Assembly (NCBI GenBank): GCA_001642945.1
Contig: LGRT01000014.1
Coordinates: 62,001 to 126,000, forward strand
Direction: 5' to 3'
DNA: 64,000 nt
Source: Rhodobacteraceae bacterium SB2
GTDB lineage: Bacteria > Pseudomonadota > Alphaproteobacteria > Rhodobacterales > Rhodobacteraceae
The position numbers and the translations under genes are program-made. Of the stretch, positions 35,895-44,951 are shown piece after piece. The stretch's first letter is position 1. Each line of letters starts with the position of its first letter. Below the pieces are notes generated by a model. That model did no database searches. It was not told where the DNA came from and saw nothing but the letters and a program-made list of their open reading frames with translations.

Positions 35895-37145
35895 CTACTC
35901 TGTTATGACGGCAGTTTCGACAACCGCATGAAACAGCACATCGGTGCCCGCTGTTGCCCAGTCTTTTGATATATCTTCGGCTTCATTATGGCTGAGCCCA
36001 TCGACGCAGGGGCACATGATCATAGCGGTTGGGGCCACTTGATTGACCCAGCAGGCATCATGCCCGGCACCCGAAATGATATTCCTGTGGCTATAGCCCA
36101 AGCGCTCTGCGGCGTTGCGCACAGCGCTGACGCAGTCCTCGTCAAAGGCCACCGGATCAAATCCACCAACTTTTTCAAACGCCACTTCAAGCCCCATATC
36201 ATCGCAAATTTGCTGCGCTCCGGTTTTCAGGCGGGTTTCCATATCTTCGATGACCGTTAAATCGGGGCTGCGGAAATCGATTGTAAACACAACCTGCCCT
36301 GGGATCACATTTCGTGAATTGGGAAACACATCAATATGGCCCGCTGCCCCCACGGCATCAGGGGCATGGCTCAGCGCGATCTCATCGACCAAATTCAAGA
36401 CCCGCGCCATACCAAGCCCGGCGTTTTTGCGCATTGGCATTGGAGTAGAGCCGGTATGGGCGTCTTTGCCGGTGATGGTCACTTGCGTCCAGCTCAGGCC
36501 CTGACCATGCGTAACCACGCCGATATCCACGCCTTCGGCTTCTAAAATAGGCCCTTGTTCGATATGCAATTCGAAAAACGCATGCATTTTGCGCGCGCCC
36601 ACCGCTTCTTCACCGCGCCACCCGATGCGGGTGAGTTCATCGCCGAAGGATTTGCCATCACTATCGGTGCGGGCATAGGCCCAGTCTTGCGTATGGACAC
36701 CAGCAAATACACCCGAGGCCAGCATGGCCGGCGCAAAGCGGGTGCCTTCTTCATTGGTGAAATTGGTAACAACGATCGGGTGTTTCGTGCGAATGCCAAG
36801 ATCATTGAGGCTTCGCATAATCTCTAAACCGCCCAAAACACCTAACACCCCGTCATATTTGCCGCCCGTGGGCTGCGTGTCCAGATGTGAGCCGACATAG
36901 ACCGGCAAAGCATCGGGGTCGGTTCCGGGGCGCATGGCAAACATATTTCCCATCTGATCCACGCCCATGCTGCAGCCTGCTGCATCACACCATTTTTGAA
37001 ACAGATGGCGCCCCTCGCCATCTTCATCGGTGAGGGTCTGGCGATTATTACCACCCGCGACCCCGGGTCCAATTTCAGCCATATCCATCAGGCTGTTCCA
37101 AAGCCGGTCGCCATTGATCTTTAGGTTTTCTCCGGGTGCGCCCAT
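35895..37145 (-). CDS. Zn-dependent M20-type hydrolase, beta-ureidopropionase/N-carbamoyl-beta-alanine amidohydrolase
   Basis: A 416-residue M20-family (hydantoinase/carbamoylase) enzyme. Metal-site blocks are GSHLDTQPTGGKYDGVLGV, TNEEGTRFAPAM and FELHIEQGPILE, with C-terminal SGAGHDACWVNQVAPTAMI. It removes the carbamoyl group to give beta-alanine (or 3-aminoisobutyrate), CO2 and ammonia, which is the third step of reductive pyrimidine degradation. It is the first gene of the operon and lies 23 bases before the dihydropyrimidinase gene. The RutR-type site in the divergent promoter region probably controls it. Confidence 0.9.
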   Translation of the reverse strand: MGAPGENLKINGDRLWNSLMDMAEIGPGVAGGNNRQTLTDEDGEGRHLFQKWCDAAGCSMGVDQMGNMFAMRPGTDPDALPVYVGSHLDTQPTGGKYDGVLGVLGGLEIMRSLNDLGIRTKHPIVVTNFTNEEGTRFAPAMLASGVFAGVHTQDWAYARTDSDGKSFGDELTRIGWRGEEAVGARKMHAFFELHIEQGPILEAEGVDIGVVTHGQGLSWTQVTITGKDAHTGSTPMPMRKNAGLGMARVLNLVDEIALSHAPDAVGAAGHIDVFPNSRNVIPGQVVFTIDFRSPDLTVIEDMETRLKTGAQQICDDMGLEVAFEKVGGFDPVAFDEDCVSAVRNAAERLGYSHRNIISGAGHDACWVNQVAPTAMIMCPCVDGLSHNEAEDISKDWATAGTDVLFHAVVETAVITE

Positions 37146-37338
37146 CTGTGCCTCCTTTTGCCATGCTGCGCGTTTCGCACATCACAGCCGTTTCGAACAT
37201 CTATGATCAAGGTCACGCAACATGCGTATCGTTTGGCGTGTTTCAAACAAACGCTTGCTGGCGCCAAAGCCCCGATCGGTTGGTAATTCGCAGACTTTTT
37301 AATTTGCGATTGCTCTGTTAAACTCGAGCGTAACACGG

Positions 37339-37354
37339 TTGACCATCTAGTCAA
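37339..37354. promoter_or_regulatory. RutR-type operator
   Basis: TTGACCATCTAGTCAA matches the Escherichia coli RutR consensus TTGACCA-N2-TGGTCAA at all but one of the 14 defined bases. It lies 45 bases before the first TetR gene and 193 before the divergent amidohydrolase gene, so it can control both. RutR is released from such sites by uracil or thymine. Confidence 0.85.
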
Positions 37355-37399
37355 GATTGTTTCTTTTGCAGCGAATGACTTGGGCTCCAGATTAAGAAA

Positions 37400-38035
37400 G
37401 TGCTTATTTTGAAAGCGGCAAAAGCGCATATTCGAGCGGAAAATGAACGGCTGATTCTGGAAGCGGGCGAGCGTATCTTTGCGCAGCACGGATTTCGCGG
37501 CGCAACCATGCAAATGATTGCGGATCAGGCGGGCCTTCCCAAAGCCAATCTGCATTATTATTTTGCTTCAAAAGAAAAACTATATCGCTGTGTCGTTGAG
37601 AAAATTTTTGAGATCTGGTTGCAAGCGGCCAGTAGTTTTGAAAATTCGGATGAACCGAAAGAGGCGTTAAAACTCTATATTTATGAAAAGATGCAAATCA
37701 GCCGCCGGCATCCTTATGGATCAAAAGTCTGGGCCAATGAGGTGATGCAAGGCGCGCCTATAATTCAGGATTTTCTAGAAACGCAGTTGCGCAGCTGGAC
37801 GGATGGGCGCATCGAAAGTATTCAAGCGTGGATCGCAGCAGGAAAAATTCGATCGGTGGAGCCGCGTTGGGTGATGTATATGATTTGGGCGACAACGCAG
37901 CATTATGCTGATTTTGGGCATCAGATAGAAACCTTGAACGCGGATGCGCCGCTTAGCGAGGCGCAATGGGAGGCGGCCAGCGAGACGGTGTTTGAGGTGA
38001 TTTGGAACGGCTTGGCACCCAAACAGAGCTTATGA
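37400..38035 (+). CDS. TetR-family regulator, RutR-like (first copy)
   Basis: A 211-residue TetR protein starting with GTG at 37400. The helix-turn-helix is at about 25-55 (GFRGATMQMIADQAGLPKANLHYYF). The ligand domain shares blocks with RutR: ISRRHPYGSKVWANEVMQGAP and IWATTQHYADF. It overlaps the second regulator by ATGA. It is more divergent from Escherichia coli RutR than its partner, so it may sense a different pyrimidine or form a heterodimer. A near-perfect RutR operator stands just upstream. Confidence 0.88.
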   Translation: MLILKAAKAHIRAENERLILEAGERIFAQHGFRGATMQMIADQAGLPKANLHYYFASKEKLYRCVVEKIFEIWLQAASSFENSDEPKEALKLYIYEKMQISRRHPYGSKVWANEVMQGAPIIQDFLETQLRSWTDGRIESIQAWIAAGKIRSVEPRWVMYMIWATTQHYADFGHQIETLNADAPLSEAQWEAASETVFEVIWNGLAPKQSL

Positions 38036-38658
38036 GCAAAACAACCTCTCCCTCAAAGCCGCAAACGCGGATTCAAAAACGCAACATCATGATCATTCTT
38101 GATGCAGCGCTCGAGGTGTTTTCAACCTATGGGTTTCGGGGCACCACACTGGATCAAATCGCGCGTCAGGCGGGCTTGTCAAAACCCAATGTGCTCTATT
38201 ATTTTGATGGCAAAGAAGCGATCCATTTGGCGTTGCTGAGCCAGCTTTTGGAAACCTGGCTGGATCCGCTGCGCGCGATTGACCCGCAGGGCGATCCCAA
38301 AACCGAATTGATGCGCTATATCCGCCATAAGTTGCAAATGTCGCGCGACTTTCCCCGTGAGAGCCGGTTATTTGCCAATGAAATCGTGCAAGGTGCGCCG
38401 CGTATGCAGGCTTTTTTACAAGGGGATCTGCGAGATTTGGTTGATGAAAAAGCCGCCGTGATCCAAGCTTGGATGAAGGATGGCAAGCTCACTCAGTTGG
38501 ATCCGTTTCATTTGATTTTTTCGATTTGGGCGCTGACCCAGCATTATGCCGATTTTGAAGCCCAGATTCGCTTGGTGCGCGGTTCTAATATCACGCAACC
38601 GCATGATGGGTCAGAAGATTTTTTGGATCAGGTGTTTCAAAAACTCCTGACCCCGTAA
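38032..38658 (+). CDS. rutR: Pyrimidine-responsive TetR-family regulator RutR (second copy)
   Basis: A 208-residue TetR regulator; the ATG at 38032 overlaps the upstream stop (ATGA). The HTH is GFRGTTLDQIARQAGLSKPNVLYYF. The ligand domain keeps long identities with Escherichia coli RutR: SRDFPRESRLFANEIVQGAP, LVDEKAAVIQAW, DPFHLIFSIWALTQHYADF. RutR binds uracil and thymine and links pyrimidine level to catabolic genes. Here it sits between the two halves of the reductive pathway instead of a rut operon. It converges on preA with 5 bases between the stops. Confidence 0.92.
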   Translation: MSKTTSPSKPQTRIQKRNIMIILDAALEVFSTYGFRGTTLDQIARQAGLSKPNVLYYFDGKEAIHLALLSQLLETWLDPLRAIDPQGDPKTELMRYIRHKLQMSRDFPRESRLFANEIVQGAPRMQAFLQGDLRDLVDEKAAVIQAWMKDGKLTQLDPFHLIFSIWALTQHYADFEAQIRLVRGSNITQPHDGSEDFLDQVFQKLLTP

Positions 38659-38663
38659 TTCTT

Positions 38664-39968
38664 TTACTCTGCCGCCTGCGCGCTTGGATTGTTTGGATGT
38701 TGTGTCCAATTCAAAGGTTCTGGTGTGATCACCCGGTTGGTTCGCTCATCCAAAGCGCCAATGGGAAGCGTTTCCATTGTGATACAATCTTCGACAGGAC
38801 AAACATTCACACAGAGATTACACGCCACGCATTCATCATCCTTAACCTCAAACACCCGATCGGCACTCATCGATATCGCTTGATGGCTGGTATCTTCGCA
38901 CGCCGCGTAGCAGCGCCCGCATTGAATGCAATCTTCTTGGTTGATCCGCGCTTTGGTCACATGATTGAGGTTGAGATATTGCCAATCGGTGACTTGGGGA
39001 ACGGCTTTGCCGATGAAGTCGTCTACCGCGGTGTACGATTTTTCATCCATCCATTCAGACAGGCCCGAAATCATCTCTTGCACGATTTTGAACCCATAGG
39101 TCATTGCAGCCGTGCAGACTTGTACATTGCCCGCCCCCAAAGCCATAAATTCAGCCGCATCGCGCCAAGTTGTAACCCCACCAATCCCTGAAATTGGCAG
39201 GCCTTGGGTATCTGCATGACGGGCGATCTGCGCCACCATATTCATCGCAATCGGTTTCACGGCAGGCCCGCAATAGCCACCATGGGTGCCCATGCCGTCA
39301 ATCGTTGGGGTTGGGGCCATGACGTCCAGATCCACACCTGTGATCGAGGTAATGGTGTTGATCAGACTGACCGCATCCGCGCCACCGCGCATGGCGGCCT
39401 GCGCCGGTTGGCAAATATCGGCAATATTTGGTGTTAGTTTTACGATACAGGGCATCCGGCTATGCTGTTTGACCCAGCGCGTGACCATTTCCACATATTC
39501 GGGTACTTGGCCCACGGCAGATCCCATACCGCGCTCGGCCATACCATGCGGACAGCCAAAATTCAGCTCTAGCCCATCGGCTTCGGTATCTTCGACATGC
39601 GCCAAAACGGCTTTCCACGCTTCTTCCTCGCATGGCACCATCAACGAGACGATCAGGGCGCGATCCGGATAATCGCGTTTCACCGATTTGATTTCTTGCA
39701 GATTGATTTCCAAAGGCCGGTCGGTGATCAGTTCAATATTATTGAGGCCCAGAAGGCGGCGATCCGCGCCCCATATCGCGCCATAACGCGGCCCGCTGAC
39801 ATTCACAATCGGAGGGCCCTCTGAGCCGAGGGTTTTCCAAACCACGCCCCCCCAGCCGGCTTCAAACGCCCGGCGGACATTGTATTCTTTATCCGTCGGT
39901 GGCGCTGAGGCCAGCCAGAAAGGGTTGGGAGATTTGATGCCAATAAAATTGCTGGTTAAGTCTGCCAT
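38664..39968 (-). CDS. preA: NAD-dependent dihydropyrimidine dehydrogenase, subunit PreA
   Basis: A 434-residue enzyme. An N-terminal FMN TIM barrel of the dihydroorotate dehydrogenase type (GIKSPNPFWLASAPPT; ELNFGCPHGMAERGMG; GADAVSLINTI) is followed by two [4Fe-4S] clusters (CIQCGRCYAAC 347-357 and CVACNLCVNVC 380-390). With PreT it reduces uracil and thymine to the 5,6-dihydro forms, the first step of the pathway, or runs in reverse. The last part after the clusters is a short tail typical of the bacterial type. It lies 48 bases after preT on the same strand. Confidence 0.95.
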   Translation of the reverse strand: MADLTSNFIGIKSPNPFWLASAPPTDKEYNVRRAFEAGWGGVVWKTLGSEGPPIVNVSGPRYGAIWGADRRLLGLNNIELITDRPLEINLQEIKSVKRDYPDRALIVSLMVPCEEEAWKAVLAHVEDTEADGLELNFGCPHGMAERGMGSAVGQVPEYVEMVTRWVKQHSRMPCIVKLTPNIADICQPAQAAMRGGADAVSLINTITSITGVDLDVMAPTPTIDGMGTHGGYCGPAVKPIAMNMVAQIARHADTQGLPISGIGGVTTWRDAAEFMALGAGNVQVCTAAMTYGFKIVQEMISGLSEWMDEKSYTAVDDFIGKAVPQVTDWQYLNLNHVTKARINQEDCIQCGRCYAACEDTSHQAISMSADRVFEVKDDECVACNLCVNVCPVEDCITMETLPIGALDERTNRVITPEPLNWTQHPNNPSAQAAE

Positions 39969-40016
39969 CGTGTATATCCTTTCCTTGCCGCCTGTTAAAA
40001 GCGGCGTCTCGGGGCG

Positions 40017-41351
40017 TCAGCCCATAAGCGTTTGATGAATGCTCTCGGCGGCATCGCGGCCTTGCGCCACTGCGGTCACTGTCAGATCATCGCCGCCCGC
40101 GGCGCAATCCCCTCCGGCCCAAACCTTAGGATGTGAGGTTTGGCCATTTTGGGAAACCGCGATTTTTCGCCCCTCAAGTGTTAGGTCTGCCGGGGCGTCA
40201 TGTAAAGTTTGCCCAATTGCCTTGAATACTTGATCTGCGGCCAGCCGAAAGGTTTCACCTGTGCGTTCAAGGCCCTTTTCTGAACTTCGCATATAGGCGA
40301 ATTCAACTTCGCGCACGGCGCCATTGCCATGCACTGCGACCGGTTCTGCATTGGCGATAATATTCACGCCTTTGGTGGCCGCCAAATCCTGCTCATACAG
40401 CGAGGCATTCATTTGTGCGCGCCCCCGTCGATACACCAGATGGACATGCTCTGCCCCCAGCAGTTTTGCCTGCACCGAAGCATCCACCGCGGTCATTCCG
40501 CCCCCGATCACCACGATATTGCGGCCTATTTCAAGCGCGGCCAAGTTCTCTGATTGGCGTAATTCATGGATGAATTCGACCGCATTTTCGACGTTGTCAA
40601 TCTGCTCTGAGGGCAGCCCAAGCGCGTTCACGCCGCCAAGCCCCATACCCAAAAAAACGGCGTCATGATCCTCAAGCAGCTGCGGTAATTGTAGCTCTTG
40701 ACCAAGCCGTTGGCCCAGATGCAGCTGAATGCCTCCGATTTGAAGCAACCAATCCACTTCGGCAGCCGCAAAATCATTGGTCGATTTATAGGCGGCAATG
40801 CCAAATTCGTTCAAACCACCGGCTTTTTGCTGGGCGTCAAACAGGCTAACGTTATGGCCATGCATCGCCAAGCGATGCGCGCAGGCCAACCCGGCGGGTC
40901 CAGCGCCAATCACGGCGATTGTTTTGCCAGTTTCTGCGGCCCGCTTAAACGGGTGGGTGCCTGTATCCATCAGACTGTCTGTCGCATAGCGTTGTAAACG
41001 CCCGATCTCGACCGGCTTTCCCTCTGCGGCTTCGCGCACGCAGGCCTCTTCGCACAACGTTTCTGTTGGGCAGACTCGGGCGCACATACCCCCAAGGATA
41101 TTTTGCGTTAATATGGTTTTCGCCGCTGCATCCGCTGTGCCAGTGGCGATTTGGCGAATGAATAGGGGAATATCAATATCGGTGGGGCAAGCGGTTATGC
41201 AGGGCGCGTCATAGCAAAAATAACAGCGATCTGCGGCCACCAGCGCCTCGTGCCCATCCAAAGCGGGATGCAGATCAGAAAAGTTCTGGTGATAGGCCTC
41301 CGCGCTGAGGCGATGTGTTGCAATGCCGGATTCAGAATGCGAGTGTGACAT
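40017..41351 (-). CDS. preT: NAD-dependent dihydropyrimidine dehydrogenase, subunit PreT
   Basis: A 444-residue GltD-like electron-transfer subunit. The N-terminal iron-sulfur region has CYFCYDAPCITAC (43-55) and a second set in GGMCARVCPTETLCEEACVRE. The FAD site is VIGAGPAGLACAHRLA and the NAD site VVIGGGMTAVD. It passes electrons from NAD(P)H to PreA. It is the first gene of preT-preA, and a RutR-like inverted repeat lies 54 bases before its start, consistent with pyrimidine control. Confidence 0.94.
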   Translation of the reverse strand: MSHSHSESGIATHRLSAEAYHQNFSDLHPALDGHEALVAADRCYFCYDAPCITACPTDIDIPLFIRQIATGTADAAAKTILTQNILGGMCARVCPTETLCEEACVREAAEGKPVEIGRLQRYATDSLMDTGTHPFKRAAETGKTIAVIGAGPAGLACAHRLAMHGHNVSLFDAQQKAGGLNEFGIAAYKSTNDFAAAEVDWLLQIGGIQLHLGQRLGQELQLPQLLEDHDAVFLGMGLGGVNALGLPSEQIDNVENAVEFIHELRQSENLAALEIGRNIVVIGGGMTAVDASVQAKLLGAEHVHLVYRRGRAQMNASLYEQDLAATKGVNIIANAEPVAVHGNGAVREVEFAYMRSSEKGLERTGETFRLAADQVFKAIGQTLHDAPADLTLEGRKIAVSQNGQTSHPKVWAGGDCAAGGDDLTVTAVAQGRDAAESIHQTLMG

Positions 41352-41405
41352 GCTGCTCTTTCCTTAAGTCTAACGGGTGCTGAATGGTGGCACATAATAA
41401 AAATT

Positions 41406-41421
41406 TTATCAATTGGTAAAA
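41406..41421. promoter_or_regulatory. Probable RutR-type operator before preT
   Basis: TTTATCAATTGGTAAA has the RutR layout TTGACCA-N2-TGGTCAA with three differences in the 14 defined bases and keeps the CA-N2-TGGT core and dyad symmetry. It sits between the divergent preT and EamA genes, 54 bases from the preT start. Taken with the site at 37339, it supports coordinated control of both pathway operons. Confidence 0.55.
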
Positions 41422-41492
41422 AAATTGAAGAATCAAAGCTGATTTGGGCTATGCTGCCCGCAGTTACTGCGAAAACGGAATGAAGGTTAAAT

Positions 41493-42398
41493 TTGCACAA
41501 AACCACTTTATACGCGCATGCGAGCATGGTTTTGTTTTCGCTTTTGGTTGCCGGGTCGTTTCCGATCGGGCAAGTGATCGCCTATCAGATCGATCCAATC
41601 GCGCTGACTTTTCTGCGGTTTTTGCTCGCCTCTGTTCTACTGGGCGCGTTTTTAGCCTGGCGTGGCGCGTTTCGAAGCGCTGATTTTTGTCTTTTGTGGC
41701 GCTACCTTCTATTGGGGGGCAGCTTTTCCTTTTATTTTATTTTTATGTTCGAGGCGCTGGAAACTGCAACGCCGGTAGCGACTTCAAGCATTTTCACGTT
41801 GATGCCCTTCATTGCAATCTGCTTGGACCGTGCGTTTTTTGCCAAGCGTGCAGGGTGGCCGCTGCTGCTGTCTTTGCTGCTTGGCGCGTGGGGCGCCTTG
41901 ATTGTTGTGTTCAGAGGCGAGCTTTCCAACCTTCTGGCGCTTAGTCTTGAGCGCGGCGAGGGGCTGTTTTTTCTGGGCACAGCGGCGCATGCGTTTTATG
42001 CGGTGATGGTGCCAAAGCTGCGTCGTGGAGAATCTGCGCTGGTGTTCAGCTTCGGCGTGATGGTGGCAGCAACCCTATTGATTTTTATCGCAGCACCGCG
42101 CCCGATTTTGGCGCTTGATGTGACACAATTGGGGGTGCCAGTTTATTGGTCTTTGGTATATCTGGCTATTTTCGCAAGTATTTGCAGTTTCAGTTGTTTA
42201 AATTACGCCTCTGCCTATTTGTCGAGCGGCCAACTGACCGCCTATACATTTTTAACACCGTTTTGGGTGGCCTTGCTTGGTCTGCAGTTTTTGGAACAAA
42301 AAATTGCGCCATATATGATGGTGGGCGGCAGCTTAATTTTGATCAGTTTGATTTTCCTGCTTCTTTCAGGCCGGCAAAAGGGGCAGGCGAAACCGTGA
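41493..42398 (+). CDS. EamA-type (DMT superfamily) transporter
   Basis: A 301-residue membrane protein with about ten transmembrane helices arranged as two EamA repeats (residues about 5-140 and 150-290). Small motifs such as PIALTFLRFLLASVLLGAFLA and, in the second repeat, LSSGQLTAYTFLTPFW are typical. The best start is TTG at 41493; the first in-frame ATG is 33 bases downstream. The family exports metabolites or amino acids. It is divergent from preT, so a link to pyrimidine breakdown is possible but unproven. Confidence 0.85.
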   Translation: MHKTTLYAHASMVLFSLLVAGSFPIGQVIAYQIDPIALTFLRFLLASVLLGAFLAWRGAFRSADFCLLWRYLLLGGSFSFYFIFMFEALETATPVATSSIFTLMPFIAICLDRAFFAKRAGWPLLLSLLLGAWGALIVVFRGELSNLLALSLERGEGLFFLGTAAHAFYAVMVPKLRRGESALVFSFGVMVAATLLIFIAAPRPILALDVTQLGVPVYWSLVYLAIFASICSFSCLNYASAYLSSGQLTAYTFLTPFWVALLGLQFLEQKIAPYMMVGGSLILISLIFLLLSGRQKGQAKP

Positions 42399-42527
42399 AA
42401 CGGCTTAGCCGGGCGCGCAAAAGGGGGGTATGTCAAGACTGCGCACGGGCGCTTTGTCCAGTGTGAAGCATACTGCAGTGAAGCATGGCTGCGCCTTGTT
42501 TTTTTGACGCGTTGGGGGCGGGGTGCT

Positions 42528-43562
42528 TTAGCTGAGCCAGGCGTTTAGCTGTGAAGCCTTGAGCGGGGCGCGGACCCGCGCGCGCTGCAATTCGATCAAA
42601 CCAAGCGTTGTCCAGCCTACGAAATTGGTTTCAATAGGCTCGGCGCGCAAAGCGGCTTTCAGCGCCGTTTCAACTTGCCGGCGGTCTTTTTTCGCCATGG
42701 GCGCTGGATCAATCACGATTTGTCCGCCAAGGCCGCGCAGCCGAAGTTGGCGCGGTAAATCGCGCGCCATGGCTAGATTTGTTTTTAACCCTGTTGCGGG
42801 TGATCCATCGCTGCCTGTATCCACATCCACGGCGGTAAAAGCCCGGGTTTGCTCGATATAATAACGCCCCTGCGCGATGGGGGTGTCGGCTTTGGTTAGG
42901 TCGCCAAGTTGATCCAGCACACCGTAATCGGCAAAACAGCCATCATGGGTGATAATCTCGGCCGGCTCCGACCAGTCCCGCCAGGCTTGCAGGTGCACGC
43001 CATCTGCGGCCGCTAAGCATAGCGGGGTACGTGACGTCTGCTCTGATATCTCTTGAGCGCGCGCCAGCATGGTTTCGGCATCGTCTAAAATATCTGTATC
43101 GTTACCCTCGGCGCAGGCTGATCGCAAAATCATTCCCATCTCCAAACGCCCCAACGCGTCATGTATCAGGGCCTGCAAAGCCTCGCGCCGTTCCTCATCG
43201 CGAATGCTGCGCGAAACGTTCAATCCGGGTGCCTTTGGCGTGACAATAACATAGCGGCTTTTGAACAAGAGCTTGGTGGTCACCGGAATGGCTTTCCCTG
43301 GCTCTGCATAGCCGGTCACTTGTACATTCAGCGCTTGGCCTGGGGCCAATCCTTTAATCTGGCGCAAAAATGCCGAGCCATCGGGGGTGCGCAGGAACAT
43401 ACCGCCTTGGCCTTTCACAGGCCGGTCCGCAATTGCGCGATAGACCGTACCGGGGGCGGGGCCGATGCCTTCAAATAAAAGGTCTTCTAAGCGCCCATCC
43501 AGCAGTTTTGCGGCCGCGGGCCGACCGCCTAAATGGTCAAGTAAAATCAAACGCCCGATCAT
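42528..43562 (-). CDS. Ribonuclease E/G-family protein, short form
   Basis: A 344-residue protein with an S1-like N-terminal part (about 38-110) and an RNase E/G catalytic domain. The metal-binding aspartates correspond to Asp246 (TAVDVDTG) and Asp285 (VIDPAPM), with [22 protein letters not shown] between them. It stops soon after, so the zinc-link (CPxCxG) and scaffold regions of RNase E are missing. Its start overlaps the maf stop by ATGA; upstream in-frame starts run into maf. The order infA-maf-RNase is common in this bacterial group. The likely role is RNA processing; this is not the main RNase E. Confidence 0.87.
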   Translation of the reverse strand: MIGRLILLDHLGGRPAAAKLLDGRLEDLLFEGIGPAPGTVYRAIADRPVKGQGGMFLRTPDGSAFLRQIKGLAPGQALNVQVTGYAEPGKAIPVTTKLLFKSRYVIVTPKAPGLNVSRSIRDEERREALQALIHDALGRLEMGMILRSACAEGNDTDILDDAETMLARAQEISEQTSRTPLCLAAADGVHLQAWRDWSEPAEIITHDGCFADYGVLDQLGDLTKADTPIAQGRYYIEQTRAFTAVDVDTGSDGSPATGLKTNLAMARDLPRQLRLRGLGGQIVIDPAPMAKKDRRQVETALKAALRAEPIETNFVGWTTLGLIELQRARVRAPLKASQLNAWLS

Positions 43563-44137
43563 GATATGCCCTGATATACCGGGTAACCGGCGCTTTGCAG
43601 CAACGCTGCGGTTTCGGCGAGTGGCAGGCCCATTATGGCGCTGAAGGACCCGCTGATCCAAGGGATAAAGGCCGCCGCCGGCCCTTGAATGCCATAGCCG
43701 CCGGCTTTGCCGCGCCAATCATCACTATCTAAATAGGCCTGTTTTTCTAGCTGTGACAAGGGCTTCATTTTGACTGCGCTTTGCACCTCTTTTTGCCAAA
43801 TCTTTTCACCTTTTCGCAGGGTGATTGCGGTGATCACGCGGTGGCGGCGCCCAGAAAGTGCGGATAAAAACCGGTCTGCTTCTGCGCGGTCTGTCGGCTT
43901 TCCCATGATCCGCCGCCCAAGCGCCACGGTTGTATCGCCGCATAAAATCATATCGCTTGGATCGGCTGCAATCGCCTGGGCTTTAAGCAAGCTGATGCGG
44001 CGGCAATAGGCCCGCGGCAGCTCGGTTTTCAGCGGCGTTTCATCCACATCGGGCGGCATAATCGCATCCGCGCGCAGTCCAATCTGGGCCAACAATTCTT
44101 TGCGGCGCGGGCTTGCAGATCCAAGAATAAGCCGCAA
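43559..44137 (-). CDS. maf: Maf-family nucleoside triphosphate pyrophosphatase
   Basis: A 192-residue Maf/YhdE/YceF protein. The phosphate-binding opening is [18 protein letters not shown], and further motifs are [24 protein letters not shown] and [16 protein letters not shown]. These house-cleaning enzymes hydrolyse modified or non-canonical nucleotides to the monophosphate, limiting their use in RNA or DNA. It is 5 bases downstream of infA and coupled by ATGA to the ribonuclease gene. Confidence 0.93.
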   Translation of the reverse strand: MRLILGSASPRRKELLAQIGLRADAIMPPDVDETPLKTELPRAYCRRISLLKAQAIAADPSDMILCGDTTVALGRRIMGKPTDRAEADRFLSALSGRRHRVITAITLRKGEKIWQKEVQSAVKMKPLSQLEKQAYLDSDDWRGKAGGYGIQGPAAAFIPWISGSFSAIMGLPLAETAALLQSAGYPVYQGIS

Positions 44138-44142
44138 GGTTG

Positions 44143-44361
44143 TTATTTGAACCGGTAGTTGATGCGCCCTTTGGTCAGATCGTAAGGAGTCATTTCAACT
44201 TGTACCTTATCACCTGCCAAAACCCGAATACGGTTCTTGCGCATTTTTCCTGCCGTATGTGCGATGATCTCATGGCCGTTTTCAAGCTCGACCCGAAACG
44301 TCGCATTAGGCAAGAGTTCCTTAACGACACCTGGAAATTCGAGCGTATCTTCCTTGGCCAT
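44143..44361 (-). CDS. infA: Translation initiation factor IF-1
   Basis: A 72-residue OB-fold protein, almost invariant in the group ([52 protein letters not shown]). It binds the 30S A-site during initiation. The ATG at 44361 is preceded by GGAGAGACC; longer in-frame extensions are not conserved in IF-1. It is the first gene of infA-maf-ribonuclease. Confidence 0.98.
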   Translation of the reverse strand: MAKEDTLEFPGVVKELLPNATFRVELENGHEIIAHTAGKMRKNRIRVLAGDKVQVEMTPYDLTKGRINYRFK

Positions 44362-44744
44362 GGTCTCTCCTTTTAATCCGTTACGCCCTAGCAACAAGCG
44401 CCGCTCTCCCATGAAGCTATTTTGCCTTTAATTCAAGCCTTCAATCGCATCTGCCGCAGATATGTTGCCTAAGCGCATCGTATTCAGGCCTATTTTGGGC
44501 ATGAGGACGGGTTTATCGGCGTTTTCCCATAATGACCTGTCGCTTTACCGCAACCGGCGCCTTTGCATTAGGTGCTTTGCCGCGCCATATGGAAAAGCCC
44601 TTGATTTATTACAAAAAACCCAGCATACACGCCACGCGACGTTATTTCTATCGACCTACTGCTCCAAACGGCCAGTCTTTCGATCTTGTTCTGACTGAGC
44701 CGAGCTGCCGCATGATGTGGGCAGATAATTTAGGAGATGACCCA
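44362..44744 (+). other. Divergent control region and cold-shock leader
   Basis: 383 bases between infA (minus) and the cold-shock gene (plus), expected to contain both promoters. The long stretch before the cold-shock start (with AGGAGATGACCC before ATG) could be a structured 5' leader, as cold-shock messages often have. An open frame in phase with the cold-shock gene exists from 44532 but is not conserved-looking. No specific structure could be proven by eye. Confidence 0.45.
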
Positions 44745-44951
44745 ATGGCAACTGGGACAGTAAAGTGGTTCAACAACACCAAAGGCTACGGCTTTATCGC
44801 CCCCGATGGCGGCAGCAAAGATGTTTTCGTGCATATTTCTGCGGTAGAACGGTCAGGACTGACCGGCTTGGCCGACAATCAGAAAGTGACCTTTGACATC
44901 GAACCCGGCCGTGATGGCCGCGAGGCAGCGGTGAACATCTCTGTCGCATAG
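44745..44951 (+). CDS. Cold-shock protein (CspA family)
   Basis: A 68-residue nucleic-acid chaperone with RNP1 KGYGFI and RNP2 VFVHI. The opening [18 protein letters not shown] and the end [15 protein letters not shown] are standard. It binds single-stranded RNA/DNA and melts mRNA structure. The start at 44745 is fixed by TAGGAG nine bases upstream. It is followed by a short perfect hairpin. Confidence 0.96.
   Translation: MATGTVKWFNNTKGYGFIAPDGGSKDVFVHISAVERSGLTGLADNQKVTFDIEPGRDGREAAVNISVA

Noticed and set aside
42399-42527. yacG (zinc-binding gyrase inhibitor) after the ribonuclease gene
   Set aside because: Expected from synteny in related bacteria, but no frame with the CPxC...C...C pattern on the minus strand was found.
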